Shown: positions 1 through 8,085 of the stretch, in pieces | Position numbering within the stretch: position 1 is the stretch's first letter | Layout: the number at the start of each line of letters is the position of its first letter | Origin: Nocardia bhagyanarayanae | Lineage (GTDB): Bacteria > Actinomycetota > Actinomycetes > Mycobacteriales > Mycobacteriaceae | Reading direction: 5' to 3' | Assembly: GCF_006716565.1 (NCBI RefSeq) | Contig: NZ_VFPG01000002.1 | Location: forward strand, 1,302,001 to 1,366,000 | DNA length: 64,000 nt | Notes under the pieces: model-generated | The model's input: the letters and a program-made list of their open reading frames with translations, nothing else | Told to the model about the DNA's origin: nothing | Databases searched by the model: none | Position numbers and translations under genes: made by a program

Positions 1-1600
1 CTCCTGAAACGGTCAGGCATTTGCCGCTATGTCTGGCAACGAATTTCACGCGCCCGAACGCGACTTTCTCCAGCAGCCAATGCTGGTTGTCCGTTCCCAG
101 GTACGGCCATTGGATGATGCGGGCTTCCCCCGCAGGCGAGTGGTTCTCTACATCGAGGCACATGCCGCTGTGTTCGATCATGATGCGGTACACGCCCGAC
201 CCCAGCGGGTCGACCGGGTCGAGTCGCAGCCTTTGATTTCCGCCACCCCAGTAATCCCACTGGATCACCTGCGCGCCAGGCGCCCTCGACAGATCTTTGA
301 TGTCGACAACTTTGCGGCTCACCATCGAAGTGATCGGCGCTGGACCGATGCGCCATCGCTGGTTGTCGCCACCCCACCAGTCGAACTGAATAACTTTGGC
401 GCCGTTGCTCTCGGACCGGTCGAGCACATCGAGTACTCGGCCGCTGTCCTTTGCGACGATGCGGTAGTAACCGTGGCCTACCGGTTCGAGCGCGAAACGC
501 TGATTGCCGCCACCCCACCACTCCCATTGCTGGACCTGAGCGCGGTTGGCCGTGGACCGGTCTCGGATGTCGAGGACCTTGTTGGTGGCATGCATAGGGA
601 TGAGTTTGTAGAAACCCTTTTCGACCCACTCGATGCGAAATATCACATTCTTGCCGGCGAAGTAGTCCCACTGAATAGCCTCGGCACCGTTGTCTCTGGA
701 GTGTCCCGCGATGACAAGGCACTTGCTGCTGTGCTTCGCGATGAGGGGGCCGGTCGGCGGATACAGCTTCCGGATGCCTTCGACGTCGTCGTTTGTCAGC
801 GCGCGCCTCATCGTGTTGAACGCTATCGCTTCGTTCGCCATCAGGGCGCCGGGGTCGTCGGAGTGCTGCAGGCCGAGAATGTGGCCGATCTCGTGTAGTG
901 CGACCGATTCCAGGTCGAGTGAGTTGGCGGCGGCTCCGATGATGAACGTCACCTGTTGATCATTGAAGTGGACGGGGCGGGGCAGGGCGTTGCCGTATCT
1001 GCCGCAGCCAGGAGGGTAGTCCGCATGTGCCGCTACGCCTCCGGTCATATCCGTGTCACCGCAGTTCGCGTTGCCCCACCGGATCAGCACATCCGGGTGT
1101 TGGTTCGGCGCTACTTCGGTGAAAGCGAGTGGCGCGGCGGCGGCCCAAGTGACGAACGCATTACGGACGGCCTGGCGTTCATCGTCGCCAGCGATGTCCG
1201 CGGTGCCCGTGTCGAAGGAGTACGTCAACCATGTCTTTCTCCATGCGCAGGCTCGGACGAATCTCAGCGGGATCGCTGCCGAATCCGGCAACCCACACCG
1301 CGGTCGTGTCATCATCTCGCGAGTGGCTGTGTCGAAGAGTCCGGTTACCGGCAGGCCATGGAAGTCTTGGTACCTTGCAAGCGCGGTGGATGTGTCCGCG
1401 TCCAGTATTCCGGTAACCCTCGCCCGCGCGGGTCCGCCGTGCCCGCTTTCGGGCGTCTCCTTCGAATCTTCGAGCAGGTAGCCGAATCGCTGCAAAAAAC
1501 ACTGTACATTTCCGAAGTTCGGCGTCGCTTCGCCGAACTTGGTGTCCGCAACCTCGGCAACGTGGACAAACGGCTCGCATGGCGCTTGTTGCACTGACAT
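1..1600 (-). CDS. Matrixin (M10A) metalloprotease with cysteine switch and ricin-B repeats; 3' end beyond window
   Basis: Predicted zinc endopeptidase with a carbohydrate-binding tail. At least 533 residues are visible; the frame is still open at base 1, so the C-terminus is missing. Residues about 33-95 form a peptidoglycan-binding-like prodomain. PRCGLPD at 100-106 matches the MMP cysteine switch, with Cys102 expected to cap the zinc in the latent enzyme. HEIGHILGLQH at 236-246 is the zinc site, followed by the Met-turn (GALM, 251-254). From about 290 onward come five QxW-type blocks (IQWDYF, QQWEWW, IQFDWW, IQWDYW, IQWPYL) typical of ricin-B beta-trefoils. GGAG lies six bases before ATG 1600; an in-frame ATG at 1612 is an alternative. 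No hydrophobic signal peptide is seen after either start, odd for a protease of this type. Divergent from the next gene. Confidence 0.9.
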   Translation of the reverse strand, partial: MSVQQAPCEPFVHVAEVADTKFGEATPNFGNVQCFLQRFGYLLEDSKETPESGHGGPARARVTGILDADTSTALARYQDFHGLPVTGLFDTATREMMTRPRCGLPDSAAIPLRFVRACAWRKTWLTYSFDTGTADIAGDDERQAVRNAFVTWAAAAPLAFTEVAPNQHPDVLIRWGNANCGDTDMTGGVAAHADYPPGCGRYGNALPRPVHFNDQQVTFIIGAAANSLDLESVALHEIGHILGLQHSDDPGALMANEAIAFNTMRRALTNDDVEGIRKLYPPTGPLIAKHSSKCLVIAGHSRDNGAEAIQWDYFAGKNVIFRIEWVEKGFYKLIPMHATNKVLDIRDRSTANRAQVQQWEWWGGGNQRFALEPVGHGYYRIVAKDSGRVLDVLDRSESNGAKVIQFDWWGGDNQRWRIGPAPITSMVSRKVVDIKDLSRAPGAQVIQWDYWGGGNQRLRLDPVDPLGSGVYRIMIEHSGMCLDVENHSPAGEARIIQWPYLGTDNQHWLLEKVAFGRVKFVARHSGKCLTVSG

Positions 1601-1936
1601 GGTCGTCTCCATCGCCTTCAAGCGTATCTTTCGTAAGCTCTGACATGTCGCTCTCGTTCCCTTGGCGATTGTCGTCGCGCTGGACGAAATCGGATCGAGT
1701 AACCCACTACCCAATTCCGGGACAAGCACTTCGTTTGCTGGAAGAACAGGCTGGAGGCTTCAAGGTGTGCCCGCTCGCCCTCGGCGGTTCTGCCAAGACG
1801 TGACGCCATCACAACGGGAAGAGGCCCTCGTCGCACGGCCAGTGCGGAGAACGGGTAGCCGACTACTCACGTTCCCGCATGTCGAGCGACCGATGATGGA
1901 CCCGCTACAGAACACCGCAAGCTGGAGATGATTGAC
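1601..1936. other. Divergent intergenic region
   Basis: About 336 bases separate the metalloprotease start from the rightward gene at 1937. The frame upstream of the protease start stays open for a while but shows no coding character. Both promoters must lie here. I see no clear palindrome. Confidence 0.6.
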
Positions 1937-2458
1937 ATGGCTGTCAAAGCAGTACTGCAGAAGCAATGCCCGGCGTCCGGGACGGTCTATATCGTGCCAG
2001 GGTTCCTCGCGGTCCGGACCGGTTCGGATCTGATCACCACCACGGGCCGTGACGAAATCATCGTCGATATCATGCCGACCAACGTCGCGCGAGCGAAGTT
2101 CGAAAACCCAACGGCCAAGCTCCGCCTCATCGAACCCGCTGGATGTGAATTCCAACTACCGACGCAGAATTTGCCCCCTGCCAGTCAGAGAAAATGGACG
2201 TTTCCCGTTGCGGGCGACAAGACTTGGGTCGAATGCGTGATCTTCGGTGTGCGGGAGATCAACCGGGATACCGGCAATTCACTGAGCTACCGGTTCCCGA
2301 TCACCGGTCGCGCCGGACGCGAGTGCAAGGTGGAAGTCCTCATGACCGCGGAGCCGATAAATGTGGTCACCGATTCCTGCGTGTGGACCGTATCCAAGCT
2401 CAACACGGACACCACCAATATCGGCAACAAGCCCCTCGACATCGTCGTAAGCGGTTGA
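1937..2458 (+). CDS. Hypothetical protein, beta-rich
   Basis: A 173-residue protein of unknown function. ATG 1937 is preferred over ATG 1928 because GGAG at 1924-1927 is nine bases upstream of the former and abuts the latter. There is no signal peptide or membrane segment. Alternating hydrophobic/polar stretches suggest a mostly beta fold, with four cysteines (in KQCPA, AGCEF, VECVI and RECKV) plus one in DSCVW. It is divergent from the metalloprotease, so a functional link such as co-regulation or inhibition is possible but is only inference. Its last codons (NKPLDIVVSG) and downstream DNA recur in diverged form near 4927-5055, pointing to an old duplication. Confidence 0.65.
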   Translation: MAVKAVLQKQCPASGTVYIVPGFLAVRTGSDLITTTGRDEIIVDIMPTNVARAKFENPTAKLRLIEPAGCEFQLPTQNLPPASQRKWTFPVAGDKTWVECVIFGVREINRDTGNSLSYRFPITGRAGRECKVEVLMTAEPINVVTDSCVWTVSKLNTDTTNIGNKPLDIVVSG

Positions 2459-2545
2459 CCTGTCCCCATTCCTCGGCTTATCCACAGCCCGGTAGCCCCC
2501 GCCAGATGCCAGCCGATCGGTCGCGTACGAATGCGGTCGGACTTG
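2423..2545. repeat. Diverged direct repeat, left copy
   Basis: The last 37 bases of the preceding gene (2423-2459) match 4927-4963 at about 33 of 37 positions. A second block around 2500-2545 matches about 5002-5055, including CCGATCGG-CGC-TACGAAT. The two copies flank the TetR/amine oxidase pair in the same orientation. Confidence 0.7.
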
Positions 2546-2584
2546 GGGATGACTTGGGCCGCTGCGTGCCCTACCGGAGCTTCG

Positions 2585-3187
2585 TCATCTTTCTGCCGGG
2601 CTGACGGCGAGCCCGCTCAGTAGCGCGCGTGCCAGGGCGGCAGCCTCGGCGCGGCCTTTCTCGGTGTCGTCGGATTCGGCGATGGTCAGCGACATCTCGG
2701 TCAGGGCGCCGTAAATGGCGCTGGCGAGGAGTTCCGGGGGATGGGGCTGGATCAGGCCGGCGTCGAGCAGGTTGCGGGCGCCCTCGAGTACCAGGCTGCT
2801 GAGATGGCGCTGGTCCACTTCTCGCCAGCGGCGCCAGCCCAGCGCGATCGGGCCTTGGAGCAGCACGATGTGGCGGTAGTCGGGCTCCGCGCACACGTCG
2901 AGGAAAGCCTCCAGGCTTCGGTCTACGCGCTCGAAGGGGTCCTTCGCGGAGTCGATGGCCGCCCTGATGCGTTGCGCCGCACGGGCTTCCAACTCGTCGA
3001 CGACGGCTTCGAACAAGCCCTTCTTGCCGTCGAAGTGGTGGTACAGCGCGCCGCGGGTCAATCCGGCGGCGCGCACCAGCTCCTCGGCGGACAAGTCGGC
3101 GTATTCCCGCTCGGCGAACAGCCGGGCGGCGGTCTCGAGCAGCGTGCGGCGGGTGTTCTCGATGTGCTTGTCACGCAGCGACTCCAT
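2585..3187 (-). CDS. TetR/AcrR family transcriptional regulator
   Basis: Predicted repressor of 200 residues, normal for the family. Residues about 12-58 form the TetR N-terminal helix-turn-helix, ending in the typical LTRGALYHHFDGKKGLFEAV stretch. The remainder is the helical ligand-binding and dimerisation domain. It is divergent from the amine oxidase gene with 64 bases between the starts, and the intergenic dyad at 3204-3216 is the obvious candidate operator. The usual inference is that it represses itself and the oxidase and is released by an amine-like or aromatic ligand. Confidence 0.9.
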   Translation of the reverse strand: MESLRDKHIENTRRTLLETAARLFAEREYADLSAEELVRAAGLTRGALYHHFDGKKGLFEAVVDELEARAAQRIRAAIDSAKDPFERVDRSLEAFLDVCAEPDYRHIVLLQGPIALGWRRWREVDQRHLSSLVLEGARNLLDAGLIQPHPPELLASAIYGALTEMSLTIAESDDTEKGRAEAAALARALLSGLAVSPAER

Positions 3188-3203
3188 ACCGTACGTTTAC
3201 CAC

Positions 3204-3216
3204 ATACAGGATGTAT
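3204..3216. promoter_or_regulatory. Inverted repeat, candidate TetR operator
   Basis: ATACA-GGA-TGTAT is a perfect 5+3+5 dyad in the 64-base divergent region, 17 bases upstream of the regulator start and 36 upstream of the oxidase start. This position would cover both promoters. Confidence 0.6.
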
Positions 3217-3251
3217 CTTGGATGCATGACGTATGAGCTTGGAGGATCGGG

Positions 3252-4631
3252 ATGGACAAGTCAGTGGATGTCGTCATCGTCGGTGCGGGCATAGCCGGCC
3301 TTGTCGCCGCTCGTGACCTGGTGCGCACCGGCCACGAGGTGCTGGTTCTCGAAGCGCGCGACCGGGTGGGTGGGCGGCTGCTCAACGCGGAGTTGCCGGG
3401 CGGTGCGCCCATCGAGGTCGGCGGGCAGTGGGTCGGTCCGACGCAGCATCTGGCGATGGCGTTGATCAGGGAACTGGGCTTGGAGACTCATCCGACGCAT
3501 AGCGCCGGCCGCCACATCGCCGAACTCGGCTCGTCTCGTTCGGAGTACACCGGACGAATTCCCAAGGTGAACCCGCTGGCCCTGATCGACATCGCCCAGG
3601 CGCAGCTGCGGCTGGACCGCCTCGGACGGCAGGTGTCGCGGACCGAACCGTGGCGGGCGGATCGAGCCGACGTGCTGGACTCGCAAACCTTCGACACCTG
3701 GCTGCGCCGCGCCACCCACACCCCGCAGGCGCGGGCGTTCTTCCGGTTGGTCACCGAGGCGGTGTTCTCTACCGGACCCGAGGACATGTCGGCGCTGTGG
3801 GCGAGCTTCTATCTCGGTGCGGGTGGTGGGCTCGATTCCATGATCGGCGTCAAGGGCGGGGCCCAGCAGGATCGGGTAGTCGGCGGCACCCAGGCGATCG
3901 CGCTGGCCATGGCCGAGGAGCTCGGCGATCGGGTGGTTCTCGACAGTCCCGTCACCGAGGTGGGCTGGGGCGATGCCGGTGTCCGTGTCCGGAGCGGCGG
4001 GACCGTCGTGCGGGCGCGCCGTGCGGTGATCGCGGTACCACCGCCACTGGCCGCGCGTATCCGCTTCACCCCCGGCCTGCCCGGCGACCGCGACCAGCTC
4101 GTCCAGCGGATGCCGATGGGCCGCGTCATCAAAATCAATGTCGTCTACGACGAGCCGTTCTGGCGAGCCGAGGGGTTGAGCGGTCAGGCCAACAGCGACC
4201 ATCGACCGCTCGGCACGGTGTTCGACAACACCCCACCCGACGGATCACCCGGCGTGCTCGTCGGCTTCCTGGAAGGCCGCCACGCCGACGTCGGCTCGCG
4301 ACTGGACCTCGCCGACCGCCGTGTCCAGGTGATCGAAGACCTCGTGGGCTACTTCGGCCCGCGCGCTCGTACGCCGATCGACTACATCGAGAAGGATTGG
4401 GCCGAAGAGGAGTACAGCCGCGGCTGTTACGGCGCGTTCACCGCGCCGGGTACCCTCACCCGATTCGGGCACGCCTTGCGGCCCGCTATCGGTCCGCTGC
4501 ATTGGGCGGGCACCGAAACCGCCACCCGCTGGGCGGGCTACATCGACGGCGCCGCCGAATCCGGTCACCGTGTCGCCCAGGAGATCGGGCTGGCCCTGGC
4601 CCCCATCGCGTCGACAGGAGATTCCGCATGA
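3252..4631 (+). CDS. Flavin monoamine oxidase family protein
   Basis: FAD-dependent amine oxidase of 459 residues, the usual length. The N-terminus holds the dinucleotide-binding motif VVIVGAGIAGLVAA, then EARDRVGGR and the GGQWVGPTQ substrate/FAD segment. The C-terminus carries HWAGTETATRWAGYIDGA, the family's terminal FAD motif. Cys392 in SRGCYGAF aligns with the cysteine that binds FAD covalently in mammalian MAO, so covalent flavin is plausible. Expected reaction: oxidative deamination of a primary amine to an aldehyde with hydrogen peroxide release. Substrate unknown; putrescine or tyramine-type amines are candidates. Divergent from a TetR regulator. GGAGGATCGGG precedes the ATG. The pair is flanked by direct repeats. 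Confidence 0.9.
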   Translation: MDKSVDVVIVGAGIAGLVAARDLVRTGHEVLVLEARDRVGGRLLNAELPGGAPIEVGGQWVGPTQHLAMALIRELGLETHPTHSAGRHIAELGSSRSEYTGRIPKVNPLALIDIAQAQLRLDRLGRQVSRTEPWRADRADVLDSQTFDTWLRRATHTPQARAFFRLVTEAVFSTGPEDMSALWASFYLGAGGGLDSMIGVKGGAQQDRVVGGTQAIALAMAEELGDRVVLDSPVTEVGWGDAGVRVRSGGTVVRARRAVIAVPPPLAARIRFTPGLPGDRDQLVQRMPMGRVIKINVVYDEPFWRAEGLSGQANSDHRPLGTVFDNTPPDGSPGVLVGFLEGRHADVGSRLDLADRRVQVIEDLVGYFGPRARTPIDYIEKDWAEEEYSRGCYGAFTAPGTLTRFGHALRPAIGPLHWAGTETATRWAGYIDGAAESGHRVAQEIGLALAPIASTGDSA

Positions 4632-4672
4632 CCGGCCGCGGTGCGATCCGCCCTACCGTGGATCGGCGTCCC

Positions 4673-4864
4673 CGTCCGTAGCCGACGTGGTAGCCCAGGC
4701 ACGCGCACTTTTCGACACCGGGGTCGACCCGCGCCCTCGGGCCGAGCGAGCTCGCCCTCCATCTCGAACTAGTGATGAAACAAGTCGCTCGGACACGGTG
4801 CGCCTGGTGCGACCACCCGGCCAACCCATGCCAGCGTCGCGGGCAATGGATCATGCGCCGCTGA
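4673..4864 (+). pseudogene. Frameshifted small Cys-rich protein remnant
   Basis: No single frame is sensible throughout. One frame reads VADVVAQARALFDTGVDP; after a shift near 4730 the next frame continues LGPSELALHLELVMKQVA and then RTRCAWCDHPANPCQRR, ending at TGA 4862-4864. Both pieces have coding character and together would make a short protein with a CxxC...C knuckle. I infer a frameshifted gene lying just after the amine oxidase. A sequencing error cannot be excluded from sequence alone. Confidence 0.45.
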
Positions 4865-4926
4865 GTGCCGGGACCATCCGTCGCATGCGGCGCGCGCTCA
4901 CGCGGTGGAGTGTGACCCGAGCCGGT

Positions 4927-5055
4927 GGAAACAAGCCCCTCGACGTCGTCGTGAGTGGTTGACTCATTGCGGTTCCGCGGCCTGGTCACGGTCGGTGGAC
5001 GCGCCAGGCTCCGACCGATCGGCCGCATACGAATACGCGTCCGACGTGGGAGGCT
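4927..5055. repeat. Diverged direct repeat, right copy
   Basis: Contains a 3'-end remnant coding NKPLDVVVSG followed by a stop, matching the end of the gene at 1937-2458, plus homology to its downstream DNA. Only the tail of the second gene copy is left; nothing resembling its first 160 codons is found upstream. From 5056 to 5271 I see no gene. Confidence 0.65.
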
Positions 5056-5271
5056 GTGACCGGACGGCGGCTGATCACGACATCGTGTAGCAGGAGCGCC
5101 GAGGAGACCGGCCAGGATATAGCGCGTGGCTATCGCGCCTGCTGGTGGGAACATCGCCGGTACCTGGGTCGGAAATAGGTATGCATACCCGTATTTCTAC
5201 GGTCGCGGAAAGTCCCTCGGAGGAAGACGCTCGGTAAGGACGGGATACAAGCCATCACGCCGAGGTTTTCC

Positions 5272-6045
5272 ATGTATCAGCACACACACGAATCGAATGG
5301 CACCTCCACGGGTCGGACCGGGACGTTGATGATCCGGCGTTGCGGAAGGTGCGACAAGTTGTTCGCCCCGCTGACCGCCGCGTGTGCGACGTGCCAGTCC
5401 TCGGAGCTCGAGTGGGTGCCCTCGGCCGGCCGCGGGTCCATCGTGTCCTGGCGGCTGGTGCACCGCAGTGTGAGCGGTCCGCATGCTGCGGTGGAGCCGT
5501 TGACGACCGCCGTCGTCGAGCTCGACGAGGGTCCGTGGGTGTTCACGACGATCGAGGGCGATGGTCCGCTGCCGACGGACGAGTCGGTCCGGGTCCGGTT
5601 CCAGCCGCGCCCCCGCGTGGATCGGTTCCCGGTATTCGTCGTCTGTCCCGACGCGCACGATTCGGCGAGCGATGACGTGCGTGCGGCGCAGAGTGCGTCG
5701 AACGACGTCATCTCGATCAGTTCTCGGGATACCGACCACCGCTACGGCGGGTCGTGGATGCGGGCGGCGCTGGACCAGTGTGATCGGCTCGTGGGTGCGG
5801 GTTGCCTGGACGCGGCGGCGAAGTCTTTGATCGGTTTCGCTATCCGATGGGCTCCGTTCGGTGGCGCGACCGCGGCGGAGTTGCTGGTGACCTTCGGCGT
5901 GACGCGTCGGCGATTCCTGCTGATGGTGAACGAGGTGCTGTGCCCACGGGGCAGCGACAGCATCGCGGTGCGTGAACTGAAAGGTCGTTTGCGGGAGTCG
6001 TTGGCGGACGCGTGGGAGATGGATTCGCTGCTTTCGGCCGGTTGA
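5272..6045 (+). CDS. Zinc-ribbon OB-fold (DUF35-type) protein with extra C-terminal domain
   Basis: A 257-residue protein. Residues about 21-45 hold a rubredoxin-like zinc ribbon, CGRCDKLFAP...CATCQS. An OB-fold of the ChsH2/DUF35 type follows to about residue 135; such proteins usually partner a thiolase or an enoyl-CoA hydratase-like subunit and bind acyl-CoA. No such partner is adjacent here. The C-terminal roughly 100 residues are helical and unusual for the family, with RWAPFGGATAAELLVTFGV followed by TRRRFLLMVNEVL, vaguely like small actinobacterial DNA-binding proteins (DUF3263-like). A fusion of the two is the simplest reading. Function unknown. A start further in, at ATG 5329, would still keep the zinc ribbon. 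Confidence 0.75.
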   Translation: MYQHTHESNGTSTGRTGTLMIRRCGRCDKLFAPLTAACATCQSSELEWVPSAGRGSIVSWRLVHRSVSGPHAAVEPLTTAVVELDEGPWVFTTIEGDGPLPTDESVRVRFQPRPRVDRFPVFVVCPDAHDSASDDVRAAQSASNDVISISSRDTDHRYGGSWMRAALDQCDRLVGAGCLDAAAKSLIGFAIRWAPFGGATAAELLVTFGVTRRRFLLMVNEVLCPRGSDSIAVRELKGRLRESLADAWEMDSLLSAG

Positions 6046-6259
6046 CGGGCCGAGGACGCCGCAATCTGCGGCAGCGATGAGGATGTCGGCAAGCTCGCGC
6101 TTGCTCGACGGTCATCTCGGCATCGAGACGGCTCGGCGTCACCAGCTCGTGGCTAGACGCGCCGACTTTTACAGCCGCAACCGCGACAACGTCACCGCAT
6201 GTTTGCGCCAACTCGGCTCCGCTCTGACCGAGCTGACCGGGGGGCGGGGTCTGATCCAA
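6046..6259 (-). pseudogene. Possible frameshifted remnant of a small actinobacterial protein
   Basis: Read leftward from ATG 6259, one frame gives PSRLDAEMTVEQAR. After a shift near 6095 the adjacent frame continues ELADILIAAADCGVLG. Together these resemble the '...TVEQARELADxLxxAAD' ending common in small actinobacterial proteins. Weak evidence; it runs into the 3' end of the preceding gene. Confidence 0.3.
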
Positions 6260-6747
6260 GACGAGAGATCACCGGCCCCGACACGGCGACCGGGAGCGTC
6301 CTCGTTTGCCCGACTTCAGCGGCGCATCGAACTATCGCGCCCCAGCGTCGAACTGCGCCGCGCCGTGGTGCAGTTGTTCGTCTTCTGACCCGGCTTAGCG
6401 ACGTCGCCGGACCGCAGAAGGTAGTCGGGGTGCTGGTCGGCGGTGCCGAGCCGAGCCTAAGTAATCCGATGGACTCCGCGCTGTATCGCGGCGTGTAGTT
6501 TGTCGATGGTCGGATTCGGTTGTCGGGGGCGGTTGTTTCGCTGTCAGCGACGGCGGCGATGTCAGGATGCGCGGTGATCGACGGGAGCAACCACCGAGTG
6601 GATGAACGAGCTCGATCCAACGCGCTACCAGCTCATCGCGTACCTCGGGCATGGCCGAGACAACGGAGAGTACCTGGGACTGCGCATTTGTAGGCTTCCG
6701 AAAGGCTCTGCGGCGACGCGGCTCTCGGGTAGAAGAAGACGAGTACG
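6260..6747. other. Intergenic, nothing recognised
   Basis: About 490 bases with no frame of convincing codon usage on either strand, no clear repeat and no hairpin of note. Base composition looks somewhat less GC-rich than the core region to the right. Confidence 0.5.
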
Positions 6748-7305
6748 GTGGGATACGAGAATGACCGGAGTGGAATGAAGCTGACCGAGCGCATGGACTG
6801 GCCGGGTGGTCCGCCGGGATTCGAGTTGGATCTGCAAGTGCTGCAACTCGTTTCCGGATCGGAGATACGAGTCTTCTCGGATTCGTACGGTGTGGACGAT
6901 GACGACATCGCCTTCTCTCTGGGCACCCAGAACGATGACGGCCCACTGCACTTCTATTCGATCGTTTCAGTTCCCCTGTCGGTGGTCGAGCTGTCGCCGG
7001 GCGGTTGGCCGATGTTCGGTTTGGAGCCGTCGGCCGAGGCCGGCATAACGAAACCTGAACTTCCGACTGTTGCTCCGCGACCCGGTGTGCGGCTGTACTC
7101 GATACGCCTTGCCGAGATGCAAGGGCATCGAGAGGACATCCGCGTCCGAGCCCACGGATATCGAATATCGGACAACACTGTGTGGTTCTATTTCGAACTC
7201 CCGCAGCCGGGAAAGGAATTCGATATCGCGTCGATTTCCATGGATCTTTTGGATGGAGCACCGTCGGAGGCGGTCGTAGAAGTCGGTAACGAGCCGGATC
7301 TGTGA
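6748..7305 (+). CDS. Hypothetical protein
   Basis: Protein of 185 residues from GTG 6748, or 176 from ATG 6775, which has GGAG four bases upstream; the true start is uncertain. It is acidic and predicted mostly beta (ELDLQVLQLV, IRVFSDSYGVDDDDIAF, TVWFYFELP), with no signal peptide, membrane helix or recognised motif. It stands alone between a degenerate region and the leftward protease gene. Such isolated acidic proteins are sometimes immunity or phage-derived proteins, but nothing here proves that. Confidence 0.6.
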   Translation: MGYENDRSGMKLTERMDWPGGPPGFELDLQVLQLVSGSEIRVFSDSYGVDDDDIAFSLGTQNDDGPLHFYSIVSVPLSVVELSPGGWPMFGLEPSAEAGITKPELPTVAPRPGVRLYSIRLAEMQGHREDIRVRAHGYRISDNTVWFYFELPQPGKEFDIASISMDLLDGAPSEAVVEVGNEPDL

Positions 7306-7422
7306 GGCTCGCACGGCGTGGAGACGCTTGCCTTGGTGGCCGCCGCGGTCGCGGCGGCAACGCCACCAGACGCCGTGGGATCAGGTGCTTCGATCCCACG
7401 CGCGCTGGAGGGCGACTGCCTC

Positions 7423-8085
7423 CTAGCCGACCGGGGTGAAGCCGGCGCCGACGCCGCCCTGGGCGGCGAGATCCGCCAGGACGCCGCTGATGCCGGTGAA
7501 CTGGATGGGTGCCCAGATGCGCAGCAGATTGACCGATGAGGCGATGCCCACCAGCCCCGAGTCCGCGTAGGCCGGTCCACCGGAATCGCCTGGGAAGGCC
7601 AGCTGCCAGGACCTTACGGCGTTGCCGTCGCGTTCGAGCATGTTGCCGCAGGTGTGCTCGGTGACCTGGCCGTACTTGCACAGCAGCTGTCGGGGATCGG
7701 GGTAGGGGGTGATGCGGTCGACGCGCCGGCCCGCCGGGGTGAGGTTGGTGGGCTTGACGACCTTGGGGTCGAGCTGGATCACCGCGTAGTCGAGCTGGGC
7801 GTCCTCGCGAAAGGGCTCCGAGGGCCAGGTGCTGGACCACGCGGCGAAGAACCCGACGTCTCGGCCGCCGACGCTCACGCGCTGGTTCGGGACGCGCATG
7901 CAGTGCCCCGCGGTCAGCGCGACGAGGTTGCCGTGTTTGTCGGTACCGACGGAGGCGATGGTGCAGACTCCGATCGAGGTTCCCGGGCCGACGATGACGC
8001 GATCGTCGGCGTGTGCCTGAGCGGCGGGGAGAATGGCAAGGCCGAGGGCACAGAATGCAGCGGAGATCGTGGTCTCGAGCTTCAC
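7423..8085 (-). CDS. Secreted S1-family (chymotrypsin-fold) serine protease
   Basis: Preprotein of 220 residues. Residues 1-26 are a signal peptide ending in AQAHA. The triad is visible: His61 in TAGHC, Asp99 in LDYAVI and Ser168 in PGDSGGP. Four cysteines (41, 62, 136, 146) could form two disulfides, as in exported actinomycete proteases. There is no long pro-region, unlike alpha-lytic-type enzymes, so it resembles the short trypsin-like peptidases of Nocardia and Mycobacterium. Expected to act outside the cell. Single gene; about 500 bases of non-coding or degenerate sequence lie upstream. Confidence 0.9.
   Translation of the reverse strand: MKLETTISAAFCALGLAILPAAQAHADDRVIVGPGTSIGVCTIASVGTDKHGNLVALTAGHCMRVPNQRVSVGGRDVGFFAAWSSTWPSEPFREDAQLDYAVIQLDPKVVKPTNLTPAGRRVDRITPYPDPRQLLCKYGQVTEHTCGNMLERDGNAVRSWQLAFPGDSGGPAYADSGLVGIASSVNLLRIWAPIQFTGISGVLADLAAQGGVGAGFTPVG

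Noticed and set aside
29..898. Long rightward frame opposite the metalloprotease
   Set aside because: Antisense to the ricin-type and catalytic region; no recognisable domain.
1179..1646. Leftward frame starting at ATG 1646
   Set aside because: Arg/His-rich composition with no family features; the adjacent frame from ATG 1600 carries the full metalloprotease with prodomain and zinc site.
5126..5329. Small rightward frame before the OB-fold gene
   Set aside because: No ribosome site, mixed codon usage and overlap with the next gene's start.
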